This document shows, piece by piece, positions 55,064 to 63,030 of a stretch of DNA of 63,030 nucleotides (its first letter is position 1; each line of letters opens with the position of its first letter). The position numbers and the translations under genes were made by a program. The notes beneath the pieces are model-generated. The model did not search any database. It was not told the origin of the DNA and worked only from the letters and a program-made list of their open reading frames with translations. The stretch is from Bacteroides sp. (GTDB lineage Bacteria > Bacteroidota > Bacteroidia > Bacteroidales > Bacteroidaceae), in contig JAJQDI010000033.1 of assembly GCA_021202275.1 (NCBI GenBank), positions 1-63,030 of the forward strand, given 5' to 3'.

Positions 55064-55982
55064 GATTGTTTTTTATAAGAAACGTCAGTTGGGAGAAAAA
55101 CTCAATGCCGCGATTGATTTTATGAAGCAGAACTGGCGCATCCTGTTCAGAATGATGGTCTATATCATTCTTCCTTTGTCTTTGCTGCAGGGATTGTCTC
55201 TCAGCAAAAGCATTACCGCGATCATCGCAGGTGATCTGCTGTACGGAGAAACCACATCTCCCGGAGAAGGATTGATCACGCTGATCGGAGCGATTGGTTC
55301 CTTGTACCTCGCTGCTATGGTCTATACATTGATGAGAAGGTACAACGAACACGAAGAGCGTCTGGAAGGGGTGACTTTTACCGAGATCTTGCCACAGGTG
55401 AACAAGGGGGTGGGACGCCTGCTGCTTTTTGGACTGACATTTGTACTTGCGATCTTTGTTTTTGCACTTGTATGGGGTGTGTTGTTTACCGCTGTCGGAT
55501 TGTCTTCCGGTGGTTCCCTGTTGCTTCTTCTTCTCTTTATAGGTCTGCTTATTGTGCTTGTTGTACCTTTTCAGCTCACTCAGGCTATCCTCCTGTTCGA
55601 AAGGAACCTTTCTATTTCTCAGGCCTGGTCACAGACCTTCCGGTTGGGCTATGCTACCTGGGGCGGTACCTTCATGTTGGGATTGATCGCTGGTATATTG
55701 ATCGTTGTATGTGCCCTGGTGGTGGCTTTGCCGCTGATCGTATTTACTACGGTACAAGGACTGTTCTCTCTGAGTTCTACAGTTTCGTCCGGAACTTCCG
55801 CTGCTTACGGACTGGTGCAGTATCTGCTCTCTGTGGTGGTCTCGTTCTTCAGCTGTGTGGCCAGTATTTTCTTCTATGTGGTAATGGCCTATCAATACGC
55901 CCATGCCCGGGAGACAATGGATCATGTAACTCTGGAAAGTGACATAGATCAGTTTGATGATCTGGGTTCGCTGAATGAGTAA
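55044..55982 (+). CDS. polytopic membrane protein of the SpoIIM/MoxR cluster
   Basis: Start at ATG 55044 (MEVQKPKIVFYKKRQLGEKLNAAIDFMKQNWRILFRMM), overlapping the spoIIM-like gene by 20 bp; the longer frame from 54996 is embedded in that gene. 312 residues with about six membrane segments rich in Leu, Val and Gly. No family name known to me. Ends 8 bp into the DUF4129 gene, so it is translationally coupled. Confidence 0.85.
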   Translation: MEVQKPKIVFYKKRQLGEKLNAAIDFMKQNWRILFRMMVYIILPLSLLQGLSLSKSITAIIAGDLLYGETTSPGEGLITLIGAIGSLYLAAMVYTLMRRYNEHEERLEGVTFTEILPQVNKGVGRLLLFGLTFVLAIFVFALVWGVLFTAVGLSSGGSLLLLLLFIGLLIVLVVPFQLTQAILLFERNLSISQAWSQTFRLGYATWGGTFMLGLIAGILIVVCALVVALPLIVFTTVQGLFSLSSTVSSGTSAAYGLVQYLLSVVVSFFSCVASIFFYVVMAYQYAHARETMDHVTLESDIDQFDDLGSLNE

Positions 55983-56616
55983 ACTGAATGATACACTCAC
56001 GGCAGACCAGGACAGACTTTTCTACTGGCAGTCGGATCCGGCGTTTGACTACAACGCCGAATTTGCTGCATCTGCTCCTGACGACCGCAGCAACGTACTG
56101 GTAGATTGGCTGCTTGATGTGATCTCTGCTTTCCTGCGACTGATCTTCGGAAGACAGGTGAGTATATCTACCACCCATATTGTCCTGGTAGTATGTTTGG
56201 TACTGTTTGTCGTCCTGCTGATCTGGTATCTCTATAAAAAGCGCGACCGCTGGATCGGCTTTTTCCGTGCGTATTCTGTTCCTTATGAAGTGACCCCGGA
56301 TACGATCTATGGTATAGATTTCGAGGCGGATATCCGGCAGGCTGCCTCTCAGGGCAACTATAAAGAGGCTGTACGGCTTGTCTATCTGCAAACCCTGAGA
56401 AATCTCAGTGACCGGGAACTGATCTTCTGGGAACTTTATAAGACCCCTACGGAGTATATGTATGAATTGAAGGATGAGGGTCTGCGTACTCCTTTCCGGG
56501 AACTCACCAATCGGTTCCTGGAAGTCCGTTATGGCAATTTCCAGGCTACGCGATCTACATACGATCAGGTCCTTGCCCTTCGTAGCTGTATGGTAGCGGA
56601 AGGAGGTTTGCCATGA
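55975..56616 (+). CDS. DUF4129 domain-containing protein
   Basis: A 213-residue protein with a membrane segment (HIVLVVCLVLFVVLLIWYLY, about residues 65-85) and a cytoplasmic helical C-terminus containing YKEAVRLVYLQTLRNLSDRELIFWELYKTPTEYMYEL and the DUF4129-type FRELTNRFLEVRYGNF. DUF4129 proteins are found beside transglutaminase or MoxR genes; role unknown. Overlaps both neighbours by a few bases. Confidence 0.88.
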   Translation: MSKLNDTLTADQDRLFYWQSDPAFDYNAEFAASAPDDRSNVLVDWLLDVISAFLRLIFGRQVSISTTHIVLVVCLVLFVVLLIWYLYKKRDRWIGFFRAYSVPYEVTPDTIYGIDFEADIRQAASQGNYKEAVRLVYLQTLRNLSDRELIFWELYKTPTEYMYELKDEGLRTPFRELTNRFLEVRYGNFQATRSTYDQVLALRSCMVAEGGLP

Positions 56617-57836
56617 AGATGAACTCTTTTTTCTGGGGTGGCCTGGTATTGCTGATCGTTTTTATGATGTGGGTAGAGTATAGCCTGCCCCGGTCGTTTG
56701 TGTGGGAACCTACTTTCAGCAGGCAGGATAAACAGCCTTTCGGCTGTGCGGTGTTCGATGATATGTTGTCACATTCTCTGCCACAGGGATATGAAGTGAC
56801 CGACGAGACGTTGTATCTTCTTTCTCTCGACGAAGTACCGAAGCGGAATATACTTTCCATAAGTAAACGGCTCGACCTGACACGGACAGATTTCGAAGCC
56901 CTGACGGAACTTCTGGAGGCGGGCGATCATATACTGCTGGCTGCTTCCCGATTCTCTGGTGTGCTGTCGGATACATTTGATCTACAGGCATCTTATGATT
57001 ACCTGGACTATGAAGAACTTGCCCGGCAAGTCCTTCAAAGACCTTCACGCGATACGCTTGTCTGGGCAGAACCCTTTGCCGGAGAATCGTTTGACTTCTA
57101 CAGTGCTTTCCGGGGGGTAGACTTTACCCGTTACGATTCTCTGTTTGTTCCTGTGGTGGTGCCCGGGGAAGAGCAGGTGGATTCCGCTGTCAGACTGGCT
57201 TCTGTGATCCGGGCACAGATCGGAGAGGGAGAGCTTATCCTGATGACGATGCCCCTGCTGTTTACCAATTATGGTATGCTAGATAGGGATAACTCCGATC
57301 AGATCTTCCGGCTTCTTTCTCTGATGGGAGACAGGCCTTTTGTACGTACGGAAGCCTATGCGCGGAATGCCAGGGAGAATGACACGCCGCTGCGGTATTT
57401 CCTGACTCATCCACCTCTGCGCTGGGGGCTCTATATGAGCATGCTGGTGCTGATCCTTTTTATGATATTCACTACCCGCAGGCGCCAGCGTGTGATCCCG
57501 GTGATGAAGCAGCCGGTAAACAACCGAATGGAATTTACCAGGTTGATCGGTACCCTTTATTTCCGCAGGCGCGACAATGCCGGACTGGTGCGTAAAAAGT
57601 ATATTTTCTTTGCGGAAATCCTGCGGCGTGTGATACAGGTAGACATCGAAGATGAATCACAATACCTTCAGACGGCCGATCGCATTGCCGGTAAGACCGG
57701 GATCGGGACAGAGAAGATCGTTGCTCTGCTGGCCCGGCTGCGCGAGATACACACACAGGAGGTAAAACTCACCGATGCGCAGATGAAGCAGTATATCGAT
57801 GAGATGAACGAAATTATCAATCACTTATATATCTGA
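56613..57836 (+). CDS. DUF4350 domain-containing membrane protein
   Basis: A 407-residue protein with an N-terminal membrane anchor (FFWGGLVLLIVFMMWVEYSL), a periplasmic DUF4350-like domain (PFGCAVFDDMLSHSLPQGYEV..., LLEAGDHILLAASRFSG), a second membrane segment (LRWGLYMSMLVLILFMIFTT) and a cytoplasmic tail ending MKQYIDEMNEIINHLYI. It starts inside the DUF4129 stop and ends 2 bp before moxR. Confidence 0.88.
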   Translation: MKMNSFFWGGLVLLIVFMMWVEYSLPRSFVWEPTFSRQDKQPFGCAVFDDMLSHSLPQGYEVTDETLYLLSLDEVPKRNILSISKRLDLTRTDFEALTELLEAGDHILLAASRFSGVLSDTFDLQASYDYLDYEELARQVLQRPSRDTLVWAEPFAGESFDFYSAFRGVDFTRYDSLFVPVVVPGEEQVDSAVRLASVIRAQIGEGELILMTMPLLFTNYGMLDRDNSDQIFRLLSLMGDRPFVRTEAYARNARENDTPLRYFLTHPPLRWGLYMSMLVLILFMIFTTRRRQRVIPVMKQPVNNRMEFTRLIGTLYFRRRDNAGLVRKKYIFFAEILRRVIQVDIEDESQYLQTADRIAGKTGIGTEKIVALLARLREIHTQEVKLTDAQMKQYIDEMNEIINHLYI

Positions 57837-57838
57837 TT

Positions 57839-58825
57839 ATGGAAGAACAATTGAGGGAAGAACAAAGTCCGCGGACCGATCTGGCCCTGTTTTCACAGAA
57901 AATAGATACCATCAAACAACACATCTCTTCTGTTGTCGTAGGTCAGGAGCGGGTGGTAGACCTGATGCTGACTACCATACTGGCCAACGGACATGTCCTG
58001 CTGGAAGGGGTGCCCGGGGTAGCCAAAACGTTATTGGCCCGGCTGACTGCCCGGCTGATCGATGCCGACTTCAGCCGTATCCAGTTCACGCCCGACCTGA
58101 TGCCCAGTGATGTATTGGGAACTTCCGTATTCAATATGAAGAGCGGAGAGTTTGATTTCCGGCGCGGACCCGTATTTGCGGATGTGATCCTGGTAGATGA
58201 GATCAACCGCGCTCCGGCAAAGACGCAGGCCGCGCTGTTCGAGGTGATGGAAGAGCGGCAGGTGAGTATCGACGGTAACACGTATCAGATGGGCGATCTG
58301 TACACCATCATTGCTACTCAAAATCCGGTGGAGCAGGAGGGGACTTATAAGTTGCCCGAGGCACAGCTGGATCGTTTCCTGATGAAGATCACACTGGACT
58401 ATCCCTCTTTGGAAGAAGAAGTACGTATTCTGCAACGTCATCATACCAATGCCCGGTTGGTGAAGTTAGAGGAGGTGCGACCTGTGATCGCGCGGGACGA
58501 ATTGCTCGCTTTACGTGGTTATATGGATCGGGTGTATGTAGAAGAGAGCCTGCTGCGTTATATCGCCCTGATCGTGCAGCAGACCCGTACCAGCAAAGCG
58601 GTCTATCTGGGAGCATCTCCCCGGGCGGCGGTGGGAATGTTGCAGGCAGCCAAGGCGTTTGCCCTGATGCAGGGACGCGACTTTGTGGTACCCGAAGACA
58701 TCAAGTTCGTATCTCCGTACATCATGCAACACCGTCTGATCCTGACGGCTGAGGCTGAGATGGAGGGACATACTCCTCTCAAAGTCACACAACGTCTGAT
58801 CGATAAGGTAGAGGTACCCAAGTAA
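57839..58825 (+). CDS. MoxR family AAA+ ATPase
   Basis: A 328-residue AAA+ protein. Walker A GVPGVAKTLLARL (about residue 60), Walker B VILVDEINRAPAKTQAALFEVMEERQV, sensor ATQNPVEQEGTYKLPEAQLDRFLMK, and C-terminal lid with SPRAAVGMLQAAKAFALMQGRDFV. MoxR ATPases are chaperones that mature or regulate partner complexes, often with DUF58 proteins. Stop overlaps the DUF58 start by 1 bp. Confidence 0.95.
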   Translation: MEEQLREEQSPRTDLALFSQKIDTIKQHISSVVVGQERVVDLMLTTILANGHVLLEGVPGVAKTLLARLTARLIDADFSRIQFTPDLMPSDVLGTSVFNMKSGEFDFRRGPVFADVILVDEINRAPAKTQAALFEVMEERQVSIDGNTYQMGDLYTIIATQNPVEQEGTYKLPEAQLDRFLMKITLDYPSLEEEVRILQRHHTNARLVKLEEVRPVIARDELLALRGYMDRVYVEESLLRYIALIVQQTRTSKAVYLGASPRAAVGMLQAAKAFALMQGRDFVVPEDIKFVSPYIMQHRLILTAEAEMEGHTPLKVTQRLIDKVEVPK

Positions 58826-60138
58826 TGTATCTGAGCCGACGGTTTTATCTGGTCTGTACCCTGATCATTGCCTTGCTGTGCGCGGGGTATATCTGGGGAT
58901 TCCTGTTTTTCCTGGGACGGGTAACTCTTTTTCTGCTAGGGGTCGATCTGCTTTTTGAAGCATTCATGTTGTATCGGACCAGGCAGGGGATAGTTGCTTC
59001 ACGGCATTGCCGGGAGCGTTTTTCCAACGGAGATCAGAATCCGGTACGTATCCGCGTAGAGAATCAGTATCCTTTTTCGGTGCGACTGAAAGTAATCGAT
59101 GAGATCCCGTTTATTTTCCAGGAGCGGCGTATCGGTTTTTCGCTGACGCTGGCACAAGGAGAAGGTAAGAACCTGACCTATGAGTTGCGCCCCACCCGGC
59201 GCGGGGTATATGGATTTGGGTACATCCGTCTTTTTACCCGTATGGGAGCTGGTTTGCTGATCCGGAGATACACCTGCGCGGAGCCGGTGGATGTGAAGGT
59301 CTATCCCTCTTACTTGATGTTGCACCGTTTCGAACTTCTGGCCATGAGCAACCGCCTGACGGAGTTTGGGATCAAGAAGATCCGTCGTATCGGTCACCAG
59401 ACAGAGTTTGAGCAGATCAAAGAATATGTACAGGGAGATGATTTCCGGACGATCAACTGGAAAGCCAGCGCGCGCCGGCACGATCTGATGGTGAATCTCT
59501 ATCAGGACGAACGGTCGCAACAGGTATACAATGTCATTGATAAAGGCCGTGTGATGCAGCAGGCATTCCAGGGAATGACCTTGCTGGACTACAGCATCAA
59601 TGCCTCCCTGATGCTCTCTTACATCGCTATTCACAAAACGGATAAGGCGGGCTTGGCCACTTTCAACCAGCACTTCGACAGTTTTGTCCCTGCTTCCCGG
59701 CAATCTTCTCAGATGGAGTTATTGCTGGAAAACCTCTACAAGCAGGAGACTACTTTTGGAGAGAGTGATTTCTCGGCGTTGTGTGTACACCTCAAAAAGA
59801 GGATCGGTAAGCGTAGCCTGTTGATCCTGTATACCAATTTTGATAGTATAAATGCGCTTAACCGGCAGATCGGTTATCTGGCACAACTCTCCAGACAACA
59901 CCGGTTGCTGGTCGTCTTCTTCGAGGATAATGAACTCAGGGAGTTTATCGAAAAGCCTGTGACTACTACGGAAGGCTATTATCAGCGGGTGATCGCGGAG
60001 AAGTTTGCCTATGAAAAACGTCTGATCGTTTCTACACTGATGCAGCACGGTATCTATTCGGTACTGACCACACCTGACCAGCTGACCGTGGACGTAGTAA
60101 ACAAATACTTAGAGATGAAGAGCAGACAGCTGATCTGA
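58825..60138 (+). CDS. DUF58 domain-containing protein
   Basis: A 437-residue membrane protein with two N-terminal membrane segments (YLVCTLIIALLCAGYIWGFLFFLGRVTLFLLGVDLL), a beta-rich region and the DUF58 signature GDDFRTINWKASARRHDLMVNLYQDERSQQVYNVIDKGR (von Willebrand-A-like MIDAS region, here DKGRVM rather than the usual DxSxSM). Last gene of the cluster. The shift from the usual D-x-S-x-S suggests reduced or altered metal binding. Confidence 0.92.
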   Translation: MYLSRRFYLVCTLIIALLCAGYIWGFLFFLGRVTLFLLGVDLLFEAFMLYRTRQGIVASRHCRERFSNGDQNPVRIRVENQYPFSVRLKVIDEIPFIFQERRIGFSLTLAQGEGKNLTYELRPTRRGVYGFGYIRLFTRMGAGLLIRRYTCAEPVDVKVYPSYLMLHRFELLAMSNRLTEFGIKKIRRIGHQTEFEQIKEYVQGDDFRTINWKASARRHDLMVNLYQDERSQQVYNVIDKGRVMQQAFQGMTLLDYSINASLMLSYIAIHKTDKAGLATFNQHFDSFVPASRQSSQMELLLENLYKQETTFGESDFSALCVHLKKRIGKRSLLILYTNFDSINALNRQIGYLAQLSRQHRLLVVFFEDNELREFIEKPVTTTEGYYQRVIAEKFAYEKRLIVSTLMQHGIYSVLTTPDQLTVDVVNKYLEMKSRQLI

Positions 60139-60304
60139 ATACCGTACGCGGTTGGACTGCTGTACTTCTTTCCTATACCCTATACAGGCAGGACACAAAT
60201 GAATTCAGGACCACTCATCAACATATCAAATAAAAGTTAAAAACGGAAGTGGTTTGCCCGATGTCCGGTAGGTTTCAAGCAAGGAATTGCCGGTGCTCCG
60301 GCAC

Positions 60305-60337
60305 AAAAAAACCACCCCTGCGGAGGGTGGTTTTTTT
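60305..60337. terminator. bidirectional terminator
   Basis: ACCACCC / GGGTGGT stem with flanking A7 and T7 and a GC-rich loop; it fits both the plus-strand cluster (166 bp upstream) and the minus-strand histone-like gene (24 bp away). Confidence 0.93.
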
Positions 60338-60360
60338 GTGTTTCTTCAAGCAAGCCCGGC

Positions 60361-60537
60361 TTATTTTTTAGCAGCTTCGAGAGACTTCTTACGGAAGTCC
60401 TTCATCAGCTTTTCAATTTCCAGAGAAGCCTTACGAGCACGGGTACCAGCTGCTTTGTTACCGTTTTCGATTTGTGCATTTGCATCTTTGTTAAAATCAG
60501 CAACCAGCTGAGCTACTTTTTCAACTAATTCTTTCAT
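60361..60537 (-). CDS. small histone H1-like protein
   Basis: A 58-residue lysine-rich protein (MKELVEKVAQLVADFNKDAN..., KAAGTRARKASLEIEKLMKDFRKKSLEAAKK) annotated in Bacteroidetes as histone H1. I chose the ATG at 60537; an open frame 12 codons upstream (from 60573) lacks conserved sequence. Probably binds DNA non-specifically as a nucleoid protein. Confidence 0.85.
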   Translation of the reverse strand: MKELVEKVAQLVADFNKDANAQIENGNKAAGTRARKASLEIEKLMKDFRKKSLEAAKK

Positions 60538-60684
60538 AATCCTTTTTATTACTTTGTTAATAATGTTTGGCAAAAATACATTCTTTCCTGAAATAATCGC
60601 AAAAAAAAACGATTTTTTTTGTTTAAATAGGGTAAAAACCAGCTAAAAAGCGAACATTTCTGTTTTTTATCTACTTTTGCAGTC

Positions 60685-61329
60685 ATGAAATGGTTTACAG
60701 ACAGGGACTATCTGGATCAATGGATCGCTCAGGGGGAGCATCAGCAGCAGGATTTTAAGTTTGAGATCTCGGATGCCCGCAAACTGGCGAAGACCTTTTC
60801 GGCCTTTTCCAACACCCGTGGAGGCAGGTTGCTGATTGGTGTCAAAGACAATGGAAAGATCGCGGGAGTACGGTCGGAAGAGGAAGCGTATATGCTGGAA
60901 GCGGCAGCCACGCTGTATTGTCGGCCGGCGGTTGCTTATACCATTCACACAGTTGTGACAGAGGGTGGGAAGCAGGTGCTGGTGGCGCAGATCGAAGAAC
61001 AGGTACATAAACCCATATACGCGCTGGACGCGCAGGGCAAGGCCCTGGCCTATGTGCGCATTGGAGATGAAAATATACTTGCCTCTCCCGTCATGCTGCG
61101 GGTGTGGCAACAGGCTGTACAGCCTGTAGGGCAGCTGGTGGAATATACGGAAAAAGAGAGACTGCTGTTGGAGTTGCTGGAGCATCATTCTCCCATCAGC
61201 CTGAGTCAATACCAACGTGAGGCGGCCATTTCCCGGCGGGCGGCGGAGCATCTGCTGGCTAAGTTCATCCGGTTTGGTATCATCGAACCGGTATTTCTGG
61301 ATCATCGGTTCTATTTTAAACTGAAATAA
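60685..61329 (+). CDS. AlbA_2 (Schlafen-type) domain protein
   Basis: A 214-residue protein with an AlbA_2 domain at residues about 14-115 (GEHQQQDFKFEISDARKLAKTFSAFSNTRGGRLLIGVKDNGKIAGV), then a winged-helix-like C-terminus (LEHHSPISLSQYQREAAISRRAAEHLLAKFIRFGIIEPV). Such proteins are often transcription regulators, less often defence proteins. A -7-like TACTTTTG at 60672-60679 is only 6 bp before the ATG. The AGCS transporter starts 9 bp after its stop. Confidence 0.88.
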   Translation: MKWFTDRDYLDQWIAQGEHQQQDFKFEISDARKLAKTFSAFSNTRGGRLLIGVKDNGKIAGVRSEEEAYMLEAAATLYCRPAVAYTIHTVVTEGGKQVLVAQIEEQVHKPIYALDAQGKALAYVRIGDENILASPVMLRVWQQAVQPVGQLVEYTEKERLLLELLEHHSPISLSQYQREAAISRRAAEHLLAKFIRFGIIEPVFLDHRFYFKLK

Positions 61330-61338
61330 TAAGTTCAT

Positions 61339-62748
61339 ATGGATACGCTGCATCTCTTTATCGACCGGATCAATGACTATCTGTGGACCTACGTGCTGAT
61401 CGCCCTGTTGCTGGGCTGTGCGGTGTGGTTCAGTGTGCGTACCCGCTTTGTGCAGTTTCGTTTGTTCCGTGAGATGGTGCGTCTGCTGGCCGACTCCACC
61501 GGGAAGAAAAAGAATGAGATCTCCTCTTTTCAGGCCTTCGCGGTATCTATTGCCAGCCGGGTAGGTACAGGCAATCTGGCCGGTGTGGCTACTGCCATTG
61601 CCATTGGTGGTCCGGGGGCAGTGTTCTGGATGTGGCTCATTGCCCTGTTGGGAGCGGCCAGTGCGTTTGTAGAATCTACGCTGGCACAGCTCTACAAACG
61701 CCGGGGAGTGGATTCTTTCATCGGTGGTCCGGCCTATTACATGGAGAGGGGACTGAAGAAGCGTTGGATGGGCGTACTGTTTGCCGTGCTGATCGCCGTT
61801 ACCTTCGGTTTCGCGTTCAATTCGGTACAGAGCAACACCATGTGTGCGGCTTTCGAAGGAGCTTTTGCCTGGGATCGGGCGGTAGTAGGTGGAGTACTCA
61901 CTGTAGCCACCCTGCTGATCATTTTTGGAGGCATACACCGTATCGCGCGCGTAAGTAGTATCCTGGTGCCGGTAATGGCCATTGGTTATCTGCTACTGGC
62001 TTTAGCTATTGTAGTGCTCAATATCACACACGTACCCGATGTCTTCCGGCTGATCGTGGGTCATGCCTTCGGCTGGGAACAAGCGCTGGGTGGCGGCATC
62101 GGCGTGGCTCTGATGCAGGGTATACGCCGCGGACTTTTCAGTAACGAGGCCGGTATGGGATCGGCACCCAATGTGGCCGCCACGGCGTCTGTAAGTCATC
62201 CGGTGAAGCAAGGGCTGATACAAGCGCTGGGAGTATTCACCGATACGTTGCTGATATGCAGCTGCACGGCATTTATCATTCTGTTCAGCGGTGCTCCGCT
62301 GGACGGTAGCTTCAACGGCATCCGGCTCACGCAAGAGGCATTGGACCAGGTGATCGGCAGTGCGGGAAGTTCCCTTGTAGCGGTGACGCTCTTTTTCTTT
62401 GCTTTCAGCAGTATTCTGGGCAATTACTATTACGGCGAGGCCAATATCCGTTTCATCACCGCAAGTCAGCCCGTCCTCTATGTTTATCGCCTGCTGGTGG
62501 GCAGTATGGTATTGTTTGGAGCCTTAGCTTCTCTGGAAATGGTATGGAGCCTGGCAGATGTTACGATGGGACTGATGACTCTATGCAATCTGATCGCGAT
62601 TGTATTCCTGGGAAAATATGCCTTCCGTCTACTGAAAGACTATCAGAACCAGAAGCGGGCAGGAGTGAAGAGTCCGGTATTCCGGAAGGAAACTCTCCCG
62701 GAGATCGCGGAAGATCTGGAGTGCTGGGAAAATGGAAGGGATATATGA
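61339..62748 (+). CDS. alanine/glycine:cation symporter family protein (AGCS)
   Basis: A 469-residue sodium- or proton-coupled amino acid symporter. Family segments: QAFAVSIASRVGTGNLAGVATAIAIGGPGAVFWMWLIALLGAASAFVESTLAQ, IGGPAYYMERGLKKRWMGV, GIRRGLFSNEAGMGSAPNVAATASVSHPVKQGLIQALGVFTDT and NYYYGEANIRF. About eleven membrane segments. It probably imports alanine or glycine. Operon with the AlbA_2 gene. Confidence 0.95.
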   Translation: MDTLHLFIDRINDYLWTYVLIALLLGCAVWFSVRTRFVQFRLFREMVRLLADSTGKKKNEISSFQAFAVSIASRVGTGNLAGVATAIAIGGPGAVFWMWLIALLGAASAFVESTLAQLYKRRGVDSFIGGPAYYMERGLKKRWMGVLFAVLIAVTFGFAFNSVQSNTMCAAFEGAFAWDRAVVGGVLTVATLLIIFGGIHRIARVSSILVPVMAIGYLLLALAIVVLNITHVPDVFRLIVGHAFGWEQALGGGIGVALMQGIRRGLFSNEAGMGSAPNVAATASVSHPVKQGLIQALGVFTDTLLICSCTAFIILFSGAPLDGSFNGIRLTQEALDQVIGSAGSSLVAVTLFFFAFSSILGNYYYGEANIRFITASQPVLYVYRLLVGSMVLFGALASLEMVWSLADVTMGLMTLCNLIAIVFLGKYAFRLLKDYQNQKRAGVKSPVFRKETLPEIAEDLECWENGRDI

Positions 62749-63030
62749 TGTACTACCTTCGGTCATAACCCCTTATTTGATTCTTCATATGAAGGTTCGT
62801 TGACGATCTGCGATTTATTCTTTTGTCAGGACTCTTCTTTGGTGAAACGTTGAAAAGACAATTTTCTTAAGGTCGGCATTCACTTGTGTAGTCGCACGGC
62901 GTGCGTCTCTGCGATGTACGTCCCACAAGAAAATGTATGTCGTATTATGGTATATGTATTCCCCTGCGGGGTGCTGAGACGCACGCCGTACACTAGTGTC
63001 CGCTAAAATAATTTAAGATTTAGAGAACTA
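62749..63030. repeat. terminal gap with an inverted palindromic repeat
   Basis: ACGGCGTGCGTCTC (62896-62909) and GAGACGCACGCCGT (62976-62989) form a perfect 14-bp inverted repeat about 66 bp apart; flanking CACTTGTGT and CACTAGTGT extend the match. Each arm contains a small palindrome. No gene seen. Confidence 0.75.

Overview
The window looks like chromosomal DNA of a Bacteroidales bacterium, probably Parabacteroides or a close Bacteroides relative. Reasons: three SusC/SusD outer-membrane uptake operons, promoters with the Bacteroidetes -33 TTTG / -7 TAnnTTTG signature, almost no Shine-Dalgarno sites, and family-restricted genes (DUF4834, DUF4954, a small histone H1-like protein, the SpoIIM-DUF4129-DUF4350-MoxR-DUF58 cluster). 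The genus is an inference; no rRNA gene is present.

Layout. 1-5025: partial tRNA-Lys, AI-2E-type exporter, tdk, a conserved hypothetical, rsmI, a coiled-coil lipoprotein and a YjjG-like HAD phosphatase. 5431-10139: a minus-strand susC-susD pair whose susC lacks promoter, start codon, signal peptide and N-terminal domain. 10505-18954: ordinary core genes (class I fumarase, DUF4954 protein, hflX, M16 peptidase). 19223-24488: a second minus-strand susC-susD-lipoprotein operon, with susC truncated at the same codon. 24489-26430: a segment with a tyrosine recombinase gene (broken by three frameshifts) and, pointing outward on the plus strand, a promoter plus the signal peptide and N-terminal domain of a complete susC. 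26227-32981: the complete susC-susD-lipoprotein operon, closed by a strong terminator. 33465-40319: PL10-type pectate lyase and a TolC/RND/MFP efflux operon that looks decayed. 40582-53065: housekeeping genes (rsgA, frr, pyrH, birA, yraN, tadA, pssA, psd, dnaE, trxA). 53150-60138: RDD protein and the SpoIIM/MoxR/DUF58 cluster. 60305-63030: histone-like gene, AlbA_2 protein, AGCS symporter and a palindromic repeat.

The main result is a SusC/SusD shufflon. The two truncated susC genes and the complete one share a short palindromic site at the same codons (S-A-K-T/I-L). The complete gene and the nearer silent gene match over 20 identical bases in inverted orientation. Inverting the 1.9-kb segment between them would move the only promoter and signal peptide from the plus-strand operon onto the minus-strand silent operon and keep the reading frame. 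The third cassette, 14 kb further away, carries a slightly diverged site. Switching of SusC/SusD genes by tyrosine recombinases is known in Bacteroides fragilis, so the class is not new; this arrangement (three operons, a block of housekeeping genes between cassettes, a recombinase that reads as a pseudogene) merits checking.

Other second-look items: in-frame amber codons in the RND permease and in a silent-operon lipoprotein, a membrane fusion protein with no usual start codon, a G9 tract inside a phosphatase gene, and a promoter-carrying repeat found three times (two tandem copies before hflX, one before trxA). All calls rest on reading sequence and translations by eye; no database search was run.
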